A stretch of 64,000 bases of DNA from Maribacter sedimenticola (GTDB lineage Bacteria > Bacteroidota > Bacteroidia > Flavobacteriales > Flavobacteriaceae). The position numbers were made by a program, and so were the translations under genes. The stretch covers positions 1 to 64,000 of the forward strand of contig NZ_FZNV01000009.1 of the NCBI RefSeq assembly GCF_900188415.1, read 5' to 3'. The notes beneath the pieces were generated by a model, which saw only the letters and a program-made list of their open reading frames with translations, was not told the DNA's origin and did no database searches. Positions 19,608 through 28,196 of the stretch are shown piece by piece; within the stretch, counting starts at the first letter, position 1, and the number at the start of each line of letters is the position of its first letter.

Positions 19608-20192
19608 ATGAAAAACATTCTAAAGATTACCACAGTAGTTGCCTTCATGTTCGCTACAGTAGCAGGCATGGCAAGAGAGCCAAAATTGAACCTTTTAACT
19701 GCTGGAAAAGCTAAGAGCGTCGTATTGACGATGGAAGCTTCATCAGTAGGTGTGCAGATCAAGTTGATGGATTCTGATTTGAATGTTATCTATTCAGAAA
19801 AAGTATCTGAAGGACTTTTCAGTAAAAAATTGAATTTTAAAGATTTGGCAGACGGTGTTTATTTCCTTTCTGCAGATGACAATCTTAAAAACTATTCCTA
19901 TACCATAGTTCTTGAAAAGAATAATGTAAAAATTGTTGACGCGGATGAAGATATTAAACCATTCTTCAGAAAGACCAACAATATGATACTTATGAACTAT
20001 CTAAACTTGGATAAGTCTAAGATGGCCATTAAAATATATGATGCCGAAGGTAGAACGGTATTTTCACAAGAAGTTATAGATGAATTGATCGTAGAAAAAG
20101 CGTTCAATTTTGCAGATGCTTTCCCAGGGGTTTACGTAGTAACCGTAAAGTCTGCTGGTAAAACATACACTGAAGAGTTTGTTGTTAATTAA
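19608..20192 (+). CDS. Small secreted protein with tandem beta-sandwich halves
   Basis: 194 residues. A signal peptide (MKNILKITTVVAFMFATVAG) ends near AGMAR. The mature part looks like two similar beta domains: IKLMDSDLNVIYSEKVSEGLF...DGVYFLSADD in the first half, and IKIYDAEGRTVFSQEVIDE...FPGVYVVTVKSAGKTYTEEFVVN in the second. Each half resembles the strand pattern of T9SS type A C-terminal domains, but the usual PNP motif is missing. I do not recognise a named family. It is flanked by its own promoter-like box and a strong terminator, so it is a single-gene unit, possibly well expressed. Confidence 0.78.
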   Translation: MKNILKITTVVAFMFATVAGMAREPKLNLLTAGKAKSVVLTMEASSVGVQIKLMDSDLNVIYSEKVSEGLFSKKLNFKDLADGVYFLSADDNLKNYSYTIVLEKNNVKIVDADEDIKPFFRKTNNMILMNYLNLDKSKMAIKIYDAEGRTVFSQEVIDELIVEKAFNFADAFPGVYVVTVKSAGKTYTEEFVVN

Positions 20193-20214
20193 GTTGATTT
20201 AAGTTGATTTCATT

Positions 20215-20242
20215 AAAGGGGACGGGAGCGTCCCCTTTTTTA
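20215..20242 (+). terminator. Intrinsic terminator after the 19608 gene
   Basis: Stem AAAGGGGACG / CGTCCCCTTT with a 4-nt GGAG loop and a run of six T. Just upstream (20191-20210) AAGTTGATTT is present twice in tandem. Confidence 0.88.
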
Positions 20243-20244
20243 TT

Positions 20245-20604
20245 TTAAAATATTACGTAGCTATAGGCCCAATAGATAAGTAAAATTTGCAAGGGTAGCC
20301 TTGCCCATAAAATCCATTTTGGAAATCCTGCCGAGGCTTTTTCACTGGAAAGCATGTAAAAGTGTACCAATAGAAATACCAAGAGCATGGTTATTATACC
20401 AAATGATGCCAGCGTTCTTGTTTCCTTAAAAAACAAACCAATACCTAACAATATTTCAGCCACACCACTTAACAGTACCAATTCCTTATGAAAGGGTAGG
20501 TATCTAGGCATGATTCTTAAATATACTTTAGGTTTTACAAAATGCATGATTCCGGCAAGTATGTAAATAAGTGCCATTACATATAAATGCCAAGGATTGT
20601 TCAT
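20245..20604 (-). CDS. DoxX-like small membrane protein
   Basis: 119 residues with four hydrophobic helices. The block LLSGVAEILLGIGLFFKETRTLASFGIITMLL and the N-terminal ALIYILAGIMHFVKP are typical of the DoxX/MauE-like superfamily. Function is unknown; related proteins have been tied to membrane redox or oxidoreductase complexes, but nothing adjacent supports that here. It follows the DUF885 gene, which is transcribed in the same direction upstream of it, by 25 bp? The two reading frames are separated by only 25 bp, so co-transcription is likely. Confidence 0.82.
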   Translation of the reverse strand: MNNPWHLYVMALIYILAGIMHFVKPKVYLRIMPRYLPFHKELVLLSGVAEILLGIGLFFKETRTLASFGIITMLLVFLLVHFYMLSSEKASAGFPKWILWARLPLQILLIYWAYSYVIF

Positions 20605-20629
20605 ATACGGGTTATTTAGAATTGACCAA

Positions 20630-22423
20630 TTAAAATTTCATATTCGCATTGATCCATTCTGTAATCTTACTTTCCAAAATAGCCAGAGGAACACAACCGG
20701 TCTCCAATATTTTTTCATGAAATACTTTAATGTCAAAATCCTTGCCTAGCATTTTCTCGGCTTTTGCGCGGAGTTCCAAAATTTTCAATTGTCCAATTTT
20801 ATAGGATAGTGCTTGTCCGGGGTTGGCCATGTAGCGTTCGATCTCCGCGGTAATGCTGGCTTCTGATTCAGCTTCGTTATCCAAAGAATAAGCAATGGCC
20901 TGCTCCCTTGTCCATCCTTTAGCATGTAGACCGGTATCGACCACTAGCCTGACAGCCCTGTGCATTTCTGCGCCAAGCATACCAAAATATTGATAGGGGT
21001 CAGTGTATAGTCCCAGTTCTTTGCCCAAGGATTCCGTATATAGGGCCCAACCTTCACCATACGCACTATACCACAAGGTTTTTCTAAATTGTGGCAGGTC
21101 GTTGTTTTCCTGAGTCAAGGAAATTTGAAAGTGATGGCCGGGTATTGCTTCGTGCAAAAATAAATCCTCATCAGAATACATATTGTAGGAGGTAACATCT
21201 GGTATAGGTACGTAGAAAATACCGGGTCTGGTACCATCTAACGAACCAGGATTGTACTCTGCGCTAGCAGATGCTTCCCTAAATGATTCTGTTCTTCTTA
21301 CTTCAAAAGGGGTATTAGGTTGTTTACTGAACAATTCATTTACCCTAGGGGTTATTTTTTTATGGATTGTATTAAAATTGTCAATTACCTGTTGTGGGTC
21401 GGTAAAGGGCATTAATTCCTTCTTGGTCCTAACATGGTCAAAAAATTCCTTAAGGTTACCTTTAAATCCAACCTGTTGTTTCACCTTTTCCATTTCGGTA
21501 CTTATTCTGGCTACTTCGCTAAGTCCAATTTTATGGATTTCCTCAGCGCTCATGGAAGTGGTCGTATATTTTTTTATTTGATGTGCGTAGTACGCTTTTC
21601 CATTGGGTATATCCTGTATGCCACTGGTCGTGCGCCCTGCGCTCAAATAATCCGTAGCCATAAAATCATGTAATGTCTTGTAGGCCGGTATAATTTTATC
21701 GGAGATCATTGTGGTATATGCATGCTTTAAGCGCTCACGGTCTTCAGTGGAAAAATCATCGGGAAAATTAAGGATTGGGCTAAAAAACAGGTTAGTTTCA
21801 ATGTTTTTCGTGAGTATACTTTGTAATTGTGGCAATACTTTTTTTATCAATGATTTAGGAAGCACATTTTTGGCTTTGATTCCTTTTTGCATACGGTTTT
21901 TGGCAGTATCCAGCCAAACTACATAGTCATCCAATCGTTTTAGCCAATTGGTATAGTCTTCTACAGTATTAAAAGGTTGGGCACTGGTACCACCGGCCAA
22001 TTGGCCCATCATAAGGTTCATGGACCACATCTGGTCTATAGGGGTATAATCTTCAAAAGCCAGTTCATCTAGATTAATTTCACATTCCCATTGTAAGATG
22101 GCATTGGACATCCGTTCTGTCTCCGATAATTTTTTGTCATCAAATTTCTTTGACATTTTTAAATAGGAGGTATAATAATCCTTCAATTCTTTTTTATAGG
22201 CATCGGATAAAAAATTGGGCAAAGTATCATTATACCTACTATCTCCTTGAAATGTGGCATTTAATGGATTTAACTTTAACCCATCGTCATAATAATGGAC
22301 CAATAGGGTTATGAAGCCAACATTATGGGTAGTAGGGTTGGTTCTTATATCTGCATTTGGGATTTCTTGCGCCTGAGATATTAACCCCAATAAGAATACA
22401 AGTACGATTAGAATTTTTTTCAT
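20630..22423 (-). CDS. DUF885 family protein, likely secreted metallopeptidase
   Basis: 597 residues with a signal peptide ending SQAQ. The motif HEAIPGHH at residues 424-431 is the HExxPGHH hallmark of DUF885, believed to bind zinc in the manner of HExxH peptidases. Further downstream EGWALYTESLGKELGLY and LGAEMHRAVRLVVDTGLH are the other conserved blocks, the Glu being a plausible third ligand. Probably a periplasmic peptidase or related hydrolase; substrate unknown. Full length for the family. The DoxX-like gene follows 25 bp downstream and MOSC lies 17 bp upstream on the same strand. Confidence 0.9.
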   Translation of the reverse strand: MKKILIVLVFLLGLISQAQEIPNADIRTNPTTHNVGFITLLVHYYDDGLKLNPLNATFQGDSRYNDTLPNFLSDAYKKELKDYYTSYLKMSKKFDDKKLSETERMSNAILQWECEINLDELAFEDYTPIDQMWSMNLMMGQLAGGTSAQPFNTVEDYTNWLKRLDDYVVWLDTAKNRMQKGIKAKNVLPKSLIKKVLPQLQSILTKNIETNLFFSPILNFPDDFSTEDRERLKHAYTTMISDKIIPAYKTLHDFMATDYLSAGRTTSGIQDIPNGKAYYAHQIKKYTTTSMSAEEIHKIGLSEVARISTEMEKVKQQVGFKGNLKEFFDHVRTKKELMPFTDPQQVIDNFNTIHKKITPRVNELFSKQPNTPFEVRRTESFREASASAEYNPGSLDGTRPGIFYVPIPDVTSYNMYSDEDLFLHEAIPGHHFQISLTQENNDLPQFRKTLWYSAYGEGWALYTESLGKELGLYTDPYQYFGMLGAEMHRAVRLVVDTGLHAKGWTREQAIAYSLDNEAESEASITAEIERYMANPGQALSYKIGQLKILELRAKAEKMLGKDFDIKVFHEKILETGCVPLAILESKITEWINANMKF

Positions 22424-22440
22424 TTAAATGGTTATTAAGT

Positions 22441-23076
22441 TTAAGATAGGAACTTTTTAAATTTCTCTTTTTTATATAGAGGTACCGCATCATTGCTCAT
22501 GAACAAAGCTAACATATCTTTATTTTTCTCTTTATCATAAAGTAGCTGATAAAAATTTTGAACGGATAAGGTATTGGTAGAGGCTTGTTCTAATATAACG
22601 CTGTCACCAGTAGTTACACGTCCTTCTTCTATAACCTTTACATATGTCCCTGGGTGGTTGTGTGCAATAAAATCCTTTATGATTTTTACATCATTAAAAC
22701 GTACCCCAAGTTTATAGCAAGGCTCCCGTGGTTGGGTAACTTGTACCAAGGCTTTGCCAATTCTGTAGATATTACCAACTAGAATTTCTGACTCATCAAG
22801 TCCTGATATAGTAAGATTTTCACCGAACATTCCCCAGTTCCATGAAAGATTGGGATATTTTGGTTTCCAAAATCCATATTGTTCTGCAGAGAATAAATAA
22901 CACGCTTTATTCGTACCGGCATGATGTACCCGGTCAATGACCGTATCATTTTGGACATCGTTTTTTCCTAGGAACAGTCCGTTTTCTGTTGGATATTTAA
23001 AAATACCTGTCTGTTCTTTTTTACCGTTCCATTCAAAGGTTACGGGTGTTCCAATATTTGTAGAAACTACTTTCAT
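22441..23076 (-). CDS. MOSC domain-containing protein
   Basis: 211 residues with a single MOSC domain. It contains NWGMFGENLTISGLDESEI, the conserved cysteine in VTQPREPCYKLGVRF, and VKVIEEGRVTTGDSV. MOSC domains bind the sulfurated molybdenum cofactor; stand-alone YiiM-like proteins reduce N-hydroxylated compounds. This one resembles the YiiM type, with the extra C-terminal helical segment. It is the first gene of a leftward run MOSC-DUF885-DoxX whose members have no evident common task. Confidence 0.9.
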   Translation of the reverse strand: MKVVSTNIGTPVTFEWNGKKEQTGIFKYPTENGLFLGKNDVQNDTVIDRVHHAGTNKACYLFSAEQYGFWKPKYPNLSWNWGMFGENLTISGLDESEILVGNIYRIGKALVQVTQPREPCYKLGVRFNDVKIIKDFIAHNHPGTYVKVIEEGRVTTGDSVILEQASTNTLSVQNFYQLLYDKEKNKDMLALFMSNDAVPLYKKEKFKKFLS

Positions 23077-23480
23077 GCAGTGAAGATAAAAAAAGGACCA
23101 GTATTTATTGAAAAAGCATTTGCCAATATTAATGGAGCAGTTAGTCCTTTGCTTAAAAAAGAAGGTGATAATAAGGAATTAAAACTGTGTTTTAAACAGA
23201 AATTGATATAGCTCAGTTACATAAACTATCTGTTTACAATCTGTAGTTTACGACAATTTTACAATTAATTTACAATTTGTTAAAAAACGAAAATACCAGT
23301 GTAAACAATAAATTTTCAGAATATATTTACTAACTAACTGATAAATAGTGCTTAACATAATTTGTTTTAAAAGTGTTAATGATTAATAACAGGTAAAGTA
23401 TATATATTTTTTATAAAACAAACAATGGGTAGGTGTAATTTTTACACTACAATACGAGTATTTTTCTATATTTACCAACG
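23077..23480. other. 404-bp AT-rich intergenic region, candidate control region for the symporter/MIOX unit
   Basis: Between divergent MOSC and symporter genes. It holds several copies of a TTTACA-like word (about 23232, 23247, 23258, 23269, and inverted at 23300 and 23433) and the inverted repeat described separately. A short open frame with GTG start at 23080-23211 (43 codons) is possible but unsupported. No RNA gene is recognised. Confidence 0.5.
23433..23447. promoter_or_regulatory. Inverted repeat GTGTAA-TTT-TTACAC, candidate operator
   Basis: Perfect 6-bp arms around a 3-bp centre, 33 bp before the symporter ATG. Position and symmetry fit an operator for a dimeric regulator; no regulator gene is adjacent, so its identity is open. 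Confidence 0.45.
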
Positions 23481-25079
23481 ATGGCTTTTTTAACATTTAT
23501 TTTATTTACCGGTTTTGTAGCGTTTTACGCTACCTATAAATTACGTAGAGATAGGTTAGATACTCAAGATGGTTACTTTTTAGGAGGTAGGTCTTTAACC
23601 GGTATTGTAATAGCCGGGTCATTGCTATTGACCAATATATCTACGGAGCATTTGGTTGGTATGAATGGTTCTGCCTATAAAAATGGTGCCATAATCATTG
23701 CATGGGAAGTAACATCTGCACTGGCATTAGTGGTAGGAGCACTTTATTTTGCACCTAAATATCTACGGATGGGCCTTACTACTATACCTGAATATTTGGA
23801 AAAAAGGTTTGACGGTATAACCAGAACATTGGTAGCCTTATTACTGATCATTTCCTTTGTGGCCACTTTGCTACCTATAGTATTGTATACCGGGGCGCTG
23901 AATATTGAAGCCATATTTGAGATATCAACTTTGTTGAACGTAAGTAGGGAACAGGGAATCGTCATCACCATAGTAACGGTAGGGACATTAGGAGCAATTT
24001 ACGCCATTTTTGGAGGTTTAAAAATGGTAGCTTATACTGATACCATAAACGGATTTGGACTATTGGTTGCAGGACTTTTGGTTCCTATTTTGGCATTATT
24101 GAGTATTGGTGATGGTAATATGCTTGGTGGGTTGGAAACCGTTTTTCAAAATAGTCCGGATAAATTTAACGTCATCAGTAACGAGCCAGGCGTAGGTGAG
24201 GGTGCACGTACGGCCATTCTGCCGTTTGAAGTGTTGTTTACGGGGCTAATGGTAAACCAACTTTACTTTTGGACCATGCATCAATCTATTATACAACGTG
24301 TATTGGGGGCGGTTAATTTAAAGGAAGCCCAAAAGGGATTATTATATACCGGATTATTAAAAATTTTGGTGCCATTGATCATTGTATTGCCAGGGCTTAT
24401 TGCCTTTTATTATTTTGGTGACGCGTATTATGAAGATCAGGACAATATCTATCCTTTATTGGTGAAAAAGGTAATGCCATTATGGTTGACCGGTTTTTTT
24501 GTTGCCGTAATGATGGGGGCAATATTAAGTACGTTCAATAGTGCTTTGAACAGTGCCGCCACCGTATTTAGTCTGGGTATATTTAAGCGGTATATCAATA
24601 CCAATATAAGTGAACTCAAATTGGTGCGCATAGGTAAACTTACGTCCGCTATTTTGGCCATAGGGGCCATTGCGATCGCACCTTTTGTGGCCAATGCACC
24701 AGAAGGACTCTATCAATTGTTACAAGAACTTAACGGTATATTTTTTATACCCATTGCCAGTGTGATCATAGCCGGCTTTCTTTTTCCCAAAGTTTCGGCA
24801 ACAGGCGCAAAAGCAGGTTTGGTATTCGGCTTGTTTTTTTATGTCATCTTAAATTTTGGTTTTGAAGTGGAACTTCACTTTGTTCATATATGGGGACTAG
24901 AATTTGTCCTCAATATCATAATCATGCATTTGGTTTCCTATTTTTTCACTAAAGAGGAAAAATTTGAAATGAAAGATTCTGGAATCCTGGATTTAAAACC
25001 GTGGAAATATGCCAAGGCTTTTAGCGTGTTTCTAGTGTTGTTTACAGTAATTCTGTATGTTCTTTTGGGAAATGTTTAA
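23481..25079 (+). CDS. Sodium/solute symporter (SSS family), possible inositol transporter
   Basis: 532 residues with about 14 membrane segments and SSS hallmarks: GGRSLTGIVIAGSLLLTNISTEHLVG near the N-terminus, TIPEYLEKRFDG, AIFGGLKMVAYTDTINGFG, and the FFVAVMMGAILSTFNSALNSAATVF sodium-binding region. The long form resembles the SGLT-like branch that takes sugars and polyols. It is followed after 38 bp by myo-inositol oxygenase, so import of myo-inositol is a reasonable inference, not shown by sequence alone. Confidence 0.9.
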   Translation: MAFLTFILFTGFVAFYATYKLRRDRLDTQDGYFLGGRSLTGIVIAGSLLLTNISTEHLVGMNGSAYKNGAIIIAWEVTSALALVVGALYFAPKYLRMGLTTIPEYLEKRFDGITRTLVALLLIISFVATLLPIVLYTGALNIEAIFEISTLLNVSREQGIVITIVTVGTLGAIYAIFGGLKMVAYTDTINGFGLLVAGLLVPILALLSIGDGNMLGGLETVFQNSPDKFNVISNEPGVGEGARTAILPFEVLFTGLMVNQLYFWTMHQSIIQRVLGAVNLKEAQKGLLYTGLLKILVPLIIVLPGLIAFYYFGDAYYEDQDNIYPLLVKKVMPLWLTGFFVAVMMGAILSTFNSALNSAATVFSLGIFKRYINTNISELKLVRIGKLTSAILAIGAIAIAPFVANAPEGLYQLLQELNGIFFIPIASVIIAGFLFPKVSATGAKAGLVFGLFFYVILNFGFEVELHFVHIWGLEFVLNIIIMHLVSYFFTKEEKFEMKDSGILDLKPWKYAKAFSVFLVLFTVILYVLLGNV

Positions 25080-25117
25080 AATTTTAGTATTATAATTAAC
25101 AATAAAACAAATTAATC

Positions 25118-25930
25118 ATGGAGGAAAAAATTTTCAGGGACTACGAGGCTCCAGATGTGTCCGCTGCGGTAAAGGAACATTATCGTAAAATGAGAAAAAA
25201 CCAAACCTTGGACTATGTAAAACGTATGCATAAAAAGTATTTGACATATGATACACCAATGGATCTTTGGGAAGCAATGCGTCATTTAAACAGTTTAATA
25301 GACGTAAGTGATCCGGATATTAATTTACCTAATATTCAACATTTGATACAAAGTGCTGAAGCAATACGTGCAGATAATAGGCCGGATTGGATGCAATTAA
25401 CAGGACTTATTCATGATTTGGGCAAAGTAATGTTTTTAAAAGGAAGCGATGAGGATGGTACTAGCCAGGCAGAGCAATGGGGCATGGTCGGTGACGTTTT
25501 TATTGTAGGCTGTAAATTACCGGACTCATGTGTATATCCGGAATTCAATGCGTTGAACGAGGATATGCAAAATGAAAAATACAACACGCCAACAGGTATC
25601 TATGAAGCAGGTTGTGGTATTGACAATGTAGATTTAGCCTGGGGACATGATGAATATTTATACCAAGTTCTAAATAATCATAAAACCAATTCGTTACCTG
25701 AGGAGGCAATGGTTATGATTCGTTATCATTCTTTTTATCCATGGCATTCCGGAGGGGCGTATAAGGAAATTGTCAATGAGAAAGACGCAAAATATCTTGA
25801 GATCATAAAGGATTTTAATAAATATGATCTGTATACCAAAAGTCAAAAAGTTTATGATTTGGATGAGGTCTTGGATTACTATCAGCCCATTGCTGAAAAG
25901 TACTTGGGAACAGGGCCAATATATTGGTAG
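25118..25930 (+). CDS. myo-Inositol oxygenase (MIOX)
   Basis: Converts myo-inositol and O2 to D-glucuronate with a diiron site. 270 residues, near the length of the mammalian enzyme. All six iron ligands of the HD-domain family line up: His75 (IQHLIQSAEAIR), His99-Asp100 (LIHDLGK), His177 (AWGHDEYLY), His204 (IRYHSFYPWH) and Asp237 (NKYDLYTK). The substrate-contacting Lys103 is also present. MIOX is best known from eukaryotes; bacterial copies exist mainly in Bacteroidetes and a few other groups. It gives a route to glucuronate instead of the iol dehydrogenase pathway. The upstream symporter is its likely partner. Confidence 0.95.
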   Translation: MEEKIFRDYEAPDVSAAVKEHYRKMRKNQTLDYVKRMHKKYLTYDTPMDLWEAMRHLNSLIDVSDPDINLPNIQHLIQSAEAIRADNRPDWMQLTGLIHDLGKVMFLKGSDEDGTSQAEQWGMVGDVFIVGCKLPDSCVYPEFNALNEDMQNEKYNTPTGIYEAGCGIDNVDLAWGHDEYLYQVLNNHKTNSLPEEAMVMIRYHSFYPWHSGGAYKEIVNEKDAKYLEIIKDFNKYDLYTKSQKVYDLDEVLDYYQPIAEKYLGTGPIYW

Positions 25931-25955
25931 GCTAGTGCTTTGGTATTGTTTAAAT

Positions 25956-25992
25956 AAAAAAACCGCTTCATTTATGAAGCGGTTTTATATTT
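25956..25992. terminator. Bidirectional terminator between MIOX and htpG
   Basis: Stem AAAACCGCTTCAT / ATGAAGCGGTTTT (13 bp) with A-rich and T-rich flanks, placed between convergent genes. Confidence 0.88.
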
Positions 25993-26007
25993 TATGTTTT
26001 AACGGTA

Positions 26008-27897
26008 TTATTTCACCATCTCATAACTTCGTTTAATAAACTCGGTTAGATCCTTGCCCTTGAGCAACCCTTTGGATAATTTGGCCAAATCCAAGGACTG
26101 GTTAATTAAACGTTCCTTTTTCTTTGCTGTTTTGGTAGCAAGAATTTCACCTACTAATGCACTGTTCGTATTTACGATCAAGTTATACATTTCTGGCATT
26201 TGTCCCATACCGAACATACCGCCTCCACCGGTTTGCTGCATTTCTTTCATACGGCGCATAAATTCCGGCTCTGTTATCGTAAAAGGAGATGCATCACTAT
26301 CCATTGCTTCAAGTTGCACGGTATAGCTGCTCTTTTCGCCAATGACTTTTTCCAATTCCGATTTTAAGGTTTCTTTTTCTTCGTCCGATAATTTGGAAAT
26401 TTGTGTATCCTCCTTTTGAATCAATTTATCAATGTGGTCTGCATCCACACGGGCAAATGAAATATTTTCTTTTGACCCTTCCAATTTTTGCATGAGATGA
26501 CCAATGATCGGTGAATCCAATAATAGGACTTCATAGCCTTTGGACTTCGCTGTTTCTATATAACTATGTTGTGCTTCTTTGTCTGACGTGTAAAGGATAA
26601 CAAGCTTATTGTCTTTATCGGTCTGGTTATCCTTAATTTTTTCTTGTAGTTCTTCAAATGTTAGATAGGTGCCGTCAACAGTAGGGTATAAGGCGAATTT
26701 ATCTGCTTTTTCAAAGAATTTTTCTTCGGAAAGCATACCGTATTCAATAACGATTTTTATATCGTTCCATTTTGCCTCAAACTCCTCACGATTGTTTTTG
26801 AACAGAGAATTCAATTTATCGGCTACTTTTCTAGTGATATAAGAAGATATTTTTTTAACAGCCCCGTCTGCCTGTAAATAGGAACGTGAAACATTTAAGG
26901 GAATATCAGGAGAATCTATGACCCCACGTAGCATGGTTAAAAATTCGGGTACAATTCCTTCCACGTTATCCGTTACGAAAACCTGGTTCTGGTAAAGCTG
27001 AATCCTGTCTTTCTGTTGGGCAAGATCATTCGTAAGCTTTGGAAAATAAAGAATACCGGTAAGATTGAACGGGTAATCAACATTTAAGTGTATGTTGAAA
27101 AGAGGTTCCTCAAACTGCATTGGGTAGAGTTCCCTGTAGAAACTCTTATAGTCCTCTGCTTTTAAATCTGCGGGCTGATTTGTCCAAGCTGGGTTTGGGT
27201 TGTTGATAATATTGTCTACCTCTTTGGTTGGTGCCGGGTCATCTTCTTTAGCGCCTTCTGGTTTTGGCAAAGTTTCTGTCTTGGTACCAAATTTAATAGG
27301 TACCGGCATAAACTTATTGTATTTGTTCAAGAGCCCTGTTATTCTGGCATCTTCTAAAAATTCTGTAGAATCTTCAGCAATGTGTAGAATAATTTCTGTT
27401 CCGCGATCCTCTTTTGTGGCCTGTTCCATTACAAACTCTGGAGAACCGTCACATGACCAATGCACAGCGGGTTCATCCTTATAGCTCTTGGTAATAATTT
27501 CAACCTTATGTGCCACCATAAAGGCAGAATAAAATCCAAGGCCAAAATGACCAATAATACCAGAATCCTTGGCAGAGTCCTCATATTTGTTCAAAAACTC
27601 CTCTGCACCGGAAAAAGCCACTTCATTGATGTACTTTTTAACTTCTTCCTCCGTCATTCCAAGACCTTGGTCAATGATATGAAGTTTTTTACCTTCCTTA
27701 TCAGCCTTTACCTCAATAATAGGATGTCCATATTCCACTTTGGCCTCGCCAATGGTGGTCAAATGTTTTAATTTTAGGGTGGCGTCCGTTGCATTGGAAA
27801 TTAATTCCCTTAAAAAGATTTCGTAATCACTGTACAAGAATTTCTTGATCAATGGAAAAATGTTGTCTACGGACACATTAATTTTACCTGTTGCCAT
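26008..27897 (-). CDS. htpG: Molecular chaperone HtpG (Hsp90)
   Basis: 629 residues, full length. The GHKL ATPase domain shows FLRELISNATDA, DQGLGM and GIIGHFGLGFYSAFMVA. The middle domain has LNVSRSYLQAD and the C-terminal dimerisation domain is intact. An insert KPEGAKEDDPAPTKEVDN near residue 215 is typical of Bacteroidetes HtpG. ATP-driven cytosolic chaperone for client proteins under heat and other stress. Single-gene unit; a candidate heat-type promoter lies about 100 bp upstream. Confidence 0.97.
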   Translation of the reverse strand: MATGKINVSVDNIFPLIKKFLYSDYEIFLRELISNATDATLKLKHLTTIGEAKVEYGHPIIEVKADKEGKKLHIIDQGLGMTEEEVKKYINEVAFSGAEEFLNKYEDSAKDSGIIGHFGLGFYSAFMVAHKVEIITKSYKDEPAVHWSCDGSPEFVMEQATKEDRGTEIILHIAEDSTEFLEDARITGLLNKYNKFMPVPIKFGTKTETLPKPEGAKEDDPAPTKEVDNIINNPNPAWTNQPADLKAEDYKSFYRELYPMQFEEPLFNIHLNVDYPFNLTGILYFPKLTNDLAQQKDRIQLYQNQVFVTDNVEGIVPEFLTMLRGVIDSPDIPLNVSRSYLQADGAVKKISSYITRKVADKLNSLFKNNREEFEAKWNDIKIVIEYGMLSEEKFFEKADKFALYPTVDGTYLTFEELQEKIKDNQTDKDNKLVILYTSDKEAQHSYIETAKSKGYEVLLLDSPIIGHLMQKLEGSKENISFARVDADHIDKLIQKEDTQISKLSDEEKETLKSELEKVIGEKSSYTVQLEAMDSDASPFTITEPEFMRRMKEMQQTGGGGMFGMGQMPEMYNLIVNTNSALVGEILATKTAKKKERLINQSLDLAKLSKGLLKGKDLTEFIKRSYEMVK

Positions 27898-27965
27898 ATC
27901 TCTAATATTTTTTTCGCTACTAAGTAATAGTAGTATTGATTTATAAATGTTCAGGGTGCATAGGT

Positions 27966-28005
27966 CAAAAAAAATACCATACTCACTTATTGTGACAAAC
28001 TGACA
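27966..28005 (-). promoter_or_regulatory. Candidate htpG promoter with TGACA direct repeat
   Basis: On the minus strand TTTG (27999-27996) is followed after 19 bp by TATTTTTTTTG (27976-27966), close to the -33/-7 arrangement though with a longer T-run than TAnnTTTG. Overlapping the -33 box, TGACAAACTGACA (27993-28005, plus strand) is a direct repeat of TGACA with 8-bp period, which could be a stress-regulator site. Confidence 0.45.
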
Positions 28006-28074
28006 GTTATGGGTGGTTTAAAAGTTTAACATATTATTTTGTTTAATTATTGTAATAATAACTTAAACATAATG

Positions 28075-28082
28075 TATATTTG
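28075..28082 (+). promoter_or_regulatory. Putative promoter of the short hairpin transcript at 28086
   Basis: TATATTTG matches TAnnTTTG exactly. An ATTG at 28049-28052 lies 22 bp upstream as a -33 box. Transcription would begin near 28088, right at the first stem of the element. Confidence 0.55.
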
Positions 28083-28085
28083 TAA

Positions 28086-28196
28086 TGTGATTATAACTAT
28101 TGCTATGAAAAAGAATTTTATGCTATAATCACAAGTTGATTATTTATTGGTTTGGTTGTTTTGAAAACGTGTTATCTTCTTGGGTAACACGTTTTT
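28086..28196 (+). ncRNA. Candidate small RNA or leader, element A
   Basis: Two stems in about 110 nt. Stem 1: TGTGATTATA (28086-28095) pairs perfectly with TATAATCACA (28124-28133). It encloses a 28-nt loop with the mini-frame MKKNFML (ATG 28105, stop 28126-28128). A linker with GGTTTGGTTG (28149-28158) follows. Stem 2: AAAACGTGTTA (28164-28174) / TAACACGTTTT (28185-28195) plus T-run is an intrinsic terminator. It has its own promoter-like box and ends before the TetR-like gene, so it may be a free RNA or an attenuating leader. The same layout recurs at 59450. Confidence 0.55.

Noticed and set aside
28105-28128. Mini-frame MKKNFML inside element A as a gene
   Set aside because: Seven codons only; kept as a possible leader feature of the RNA element, not as a protein gene.
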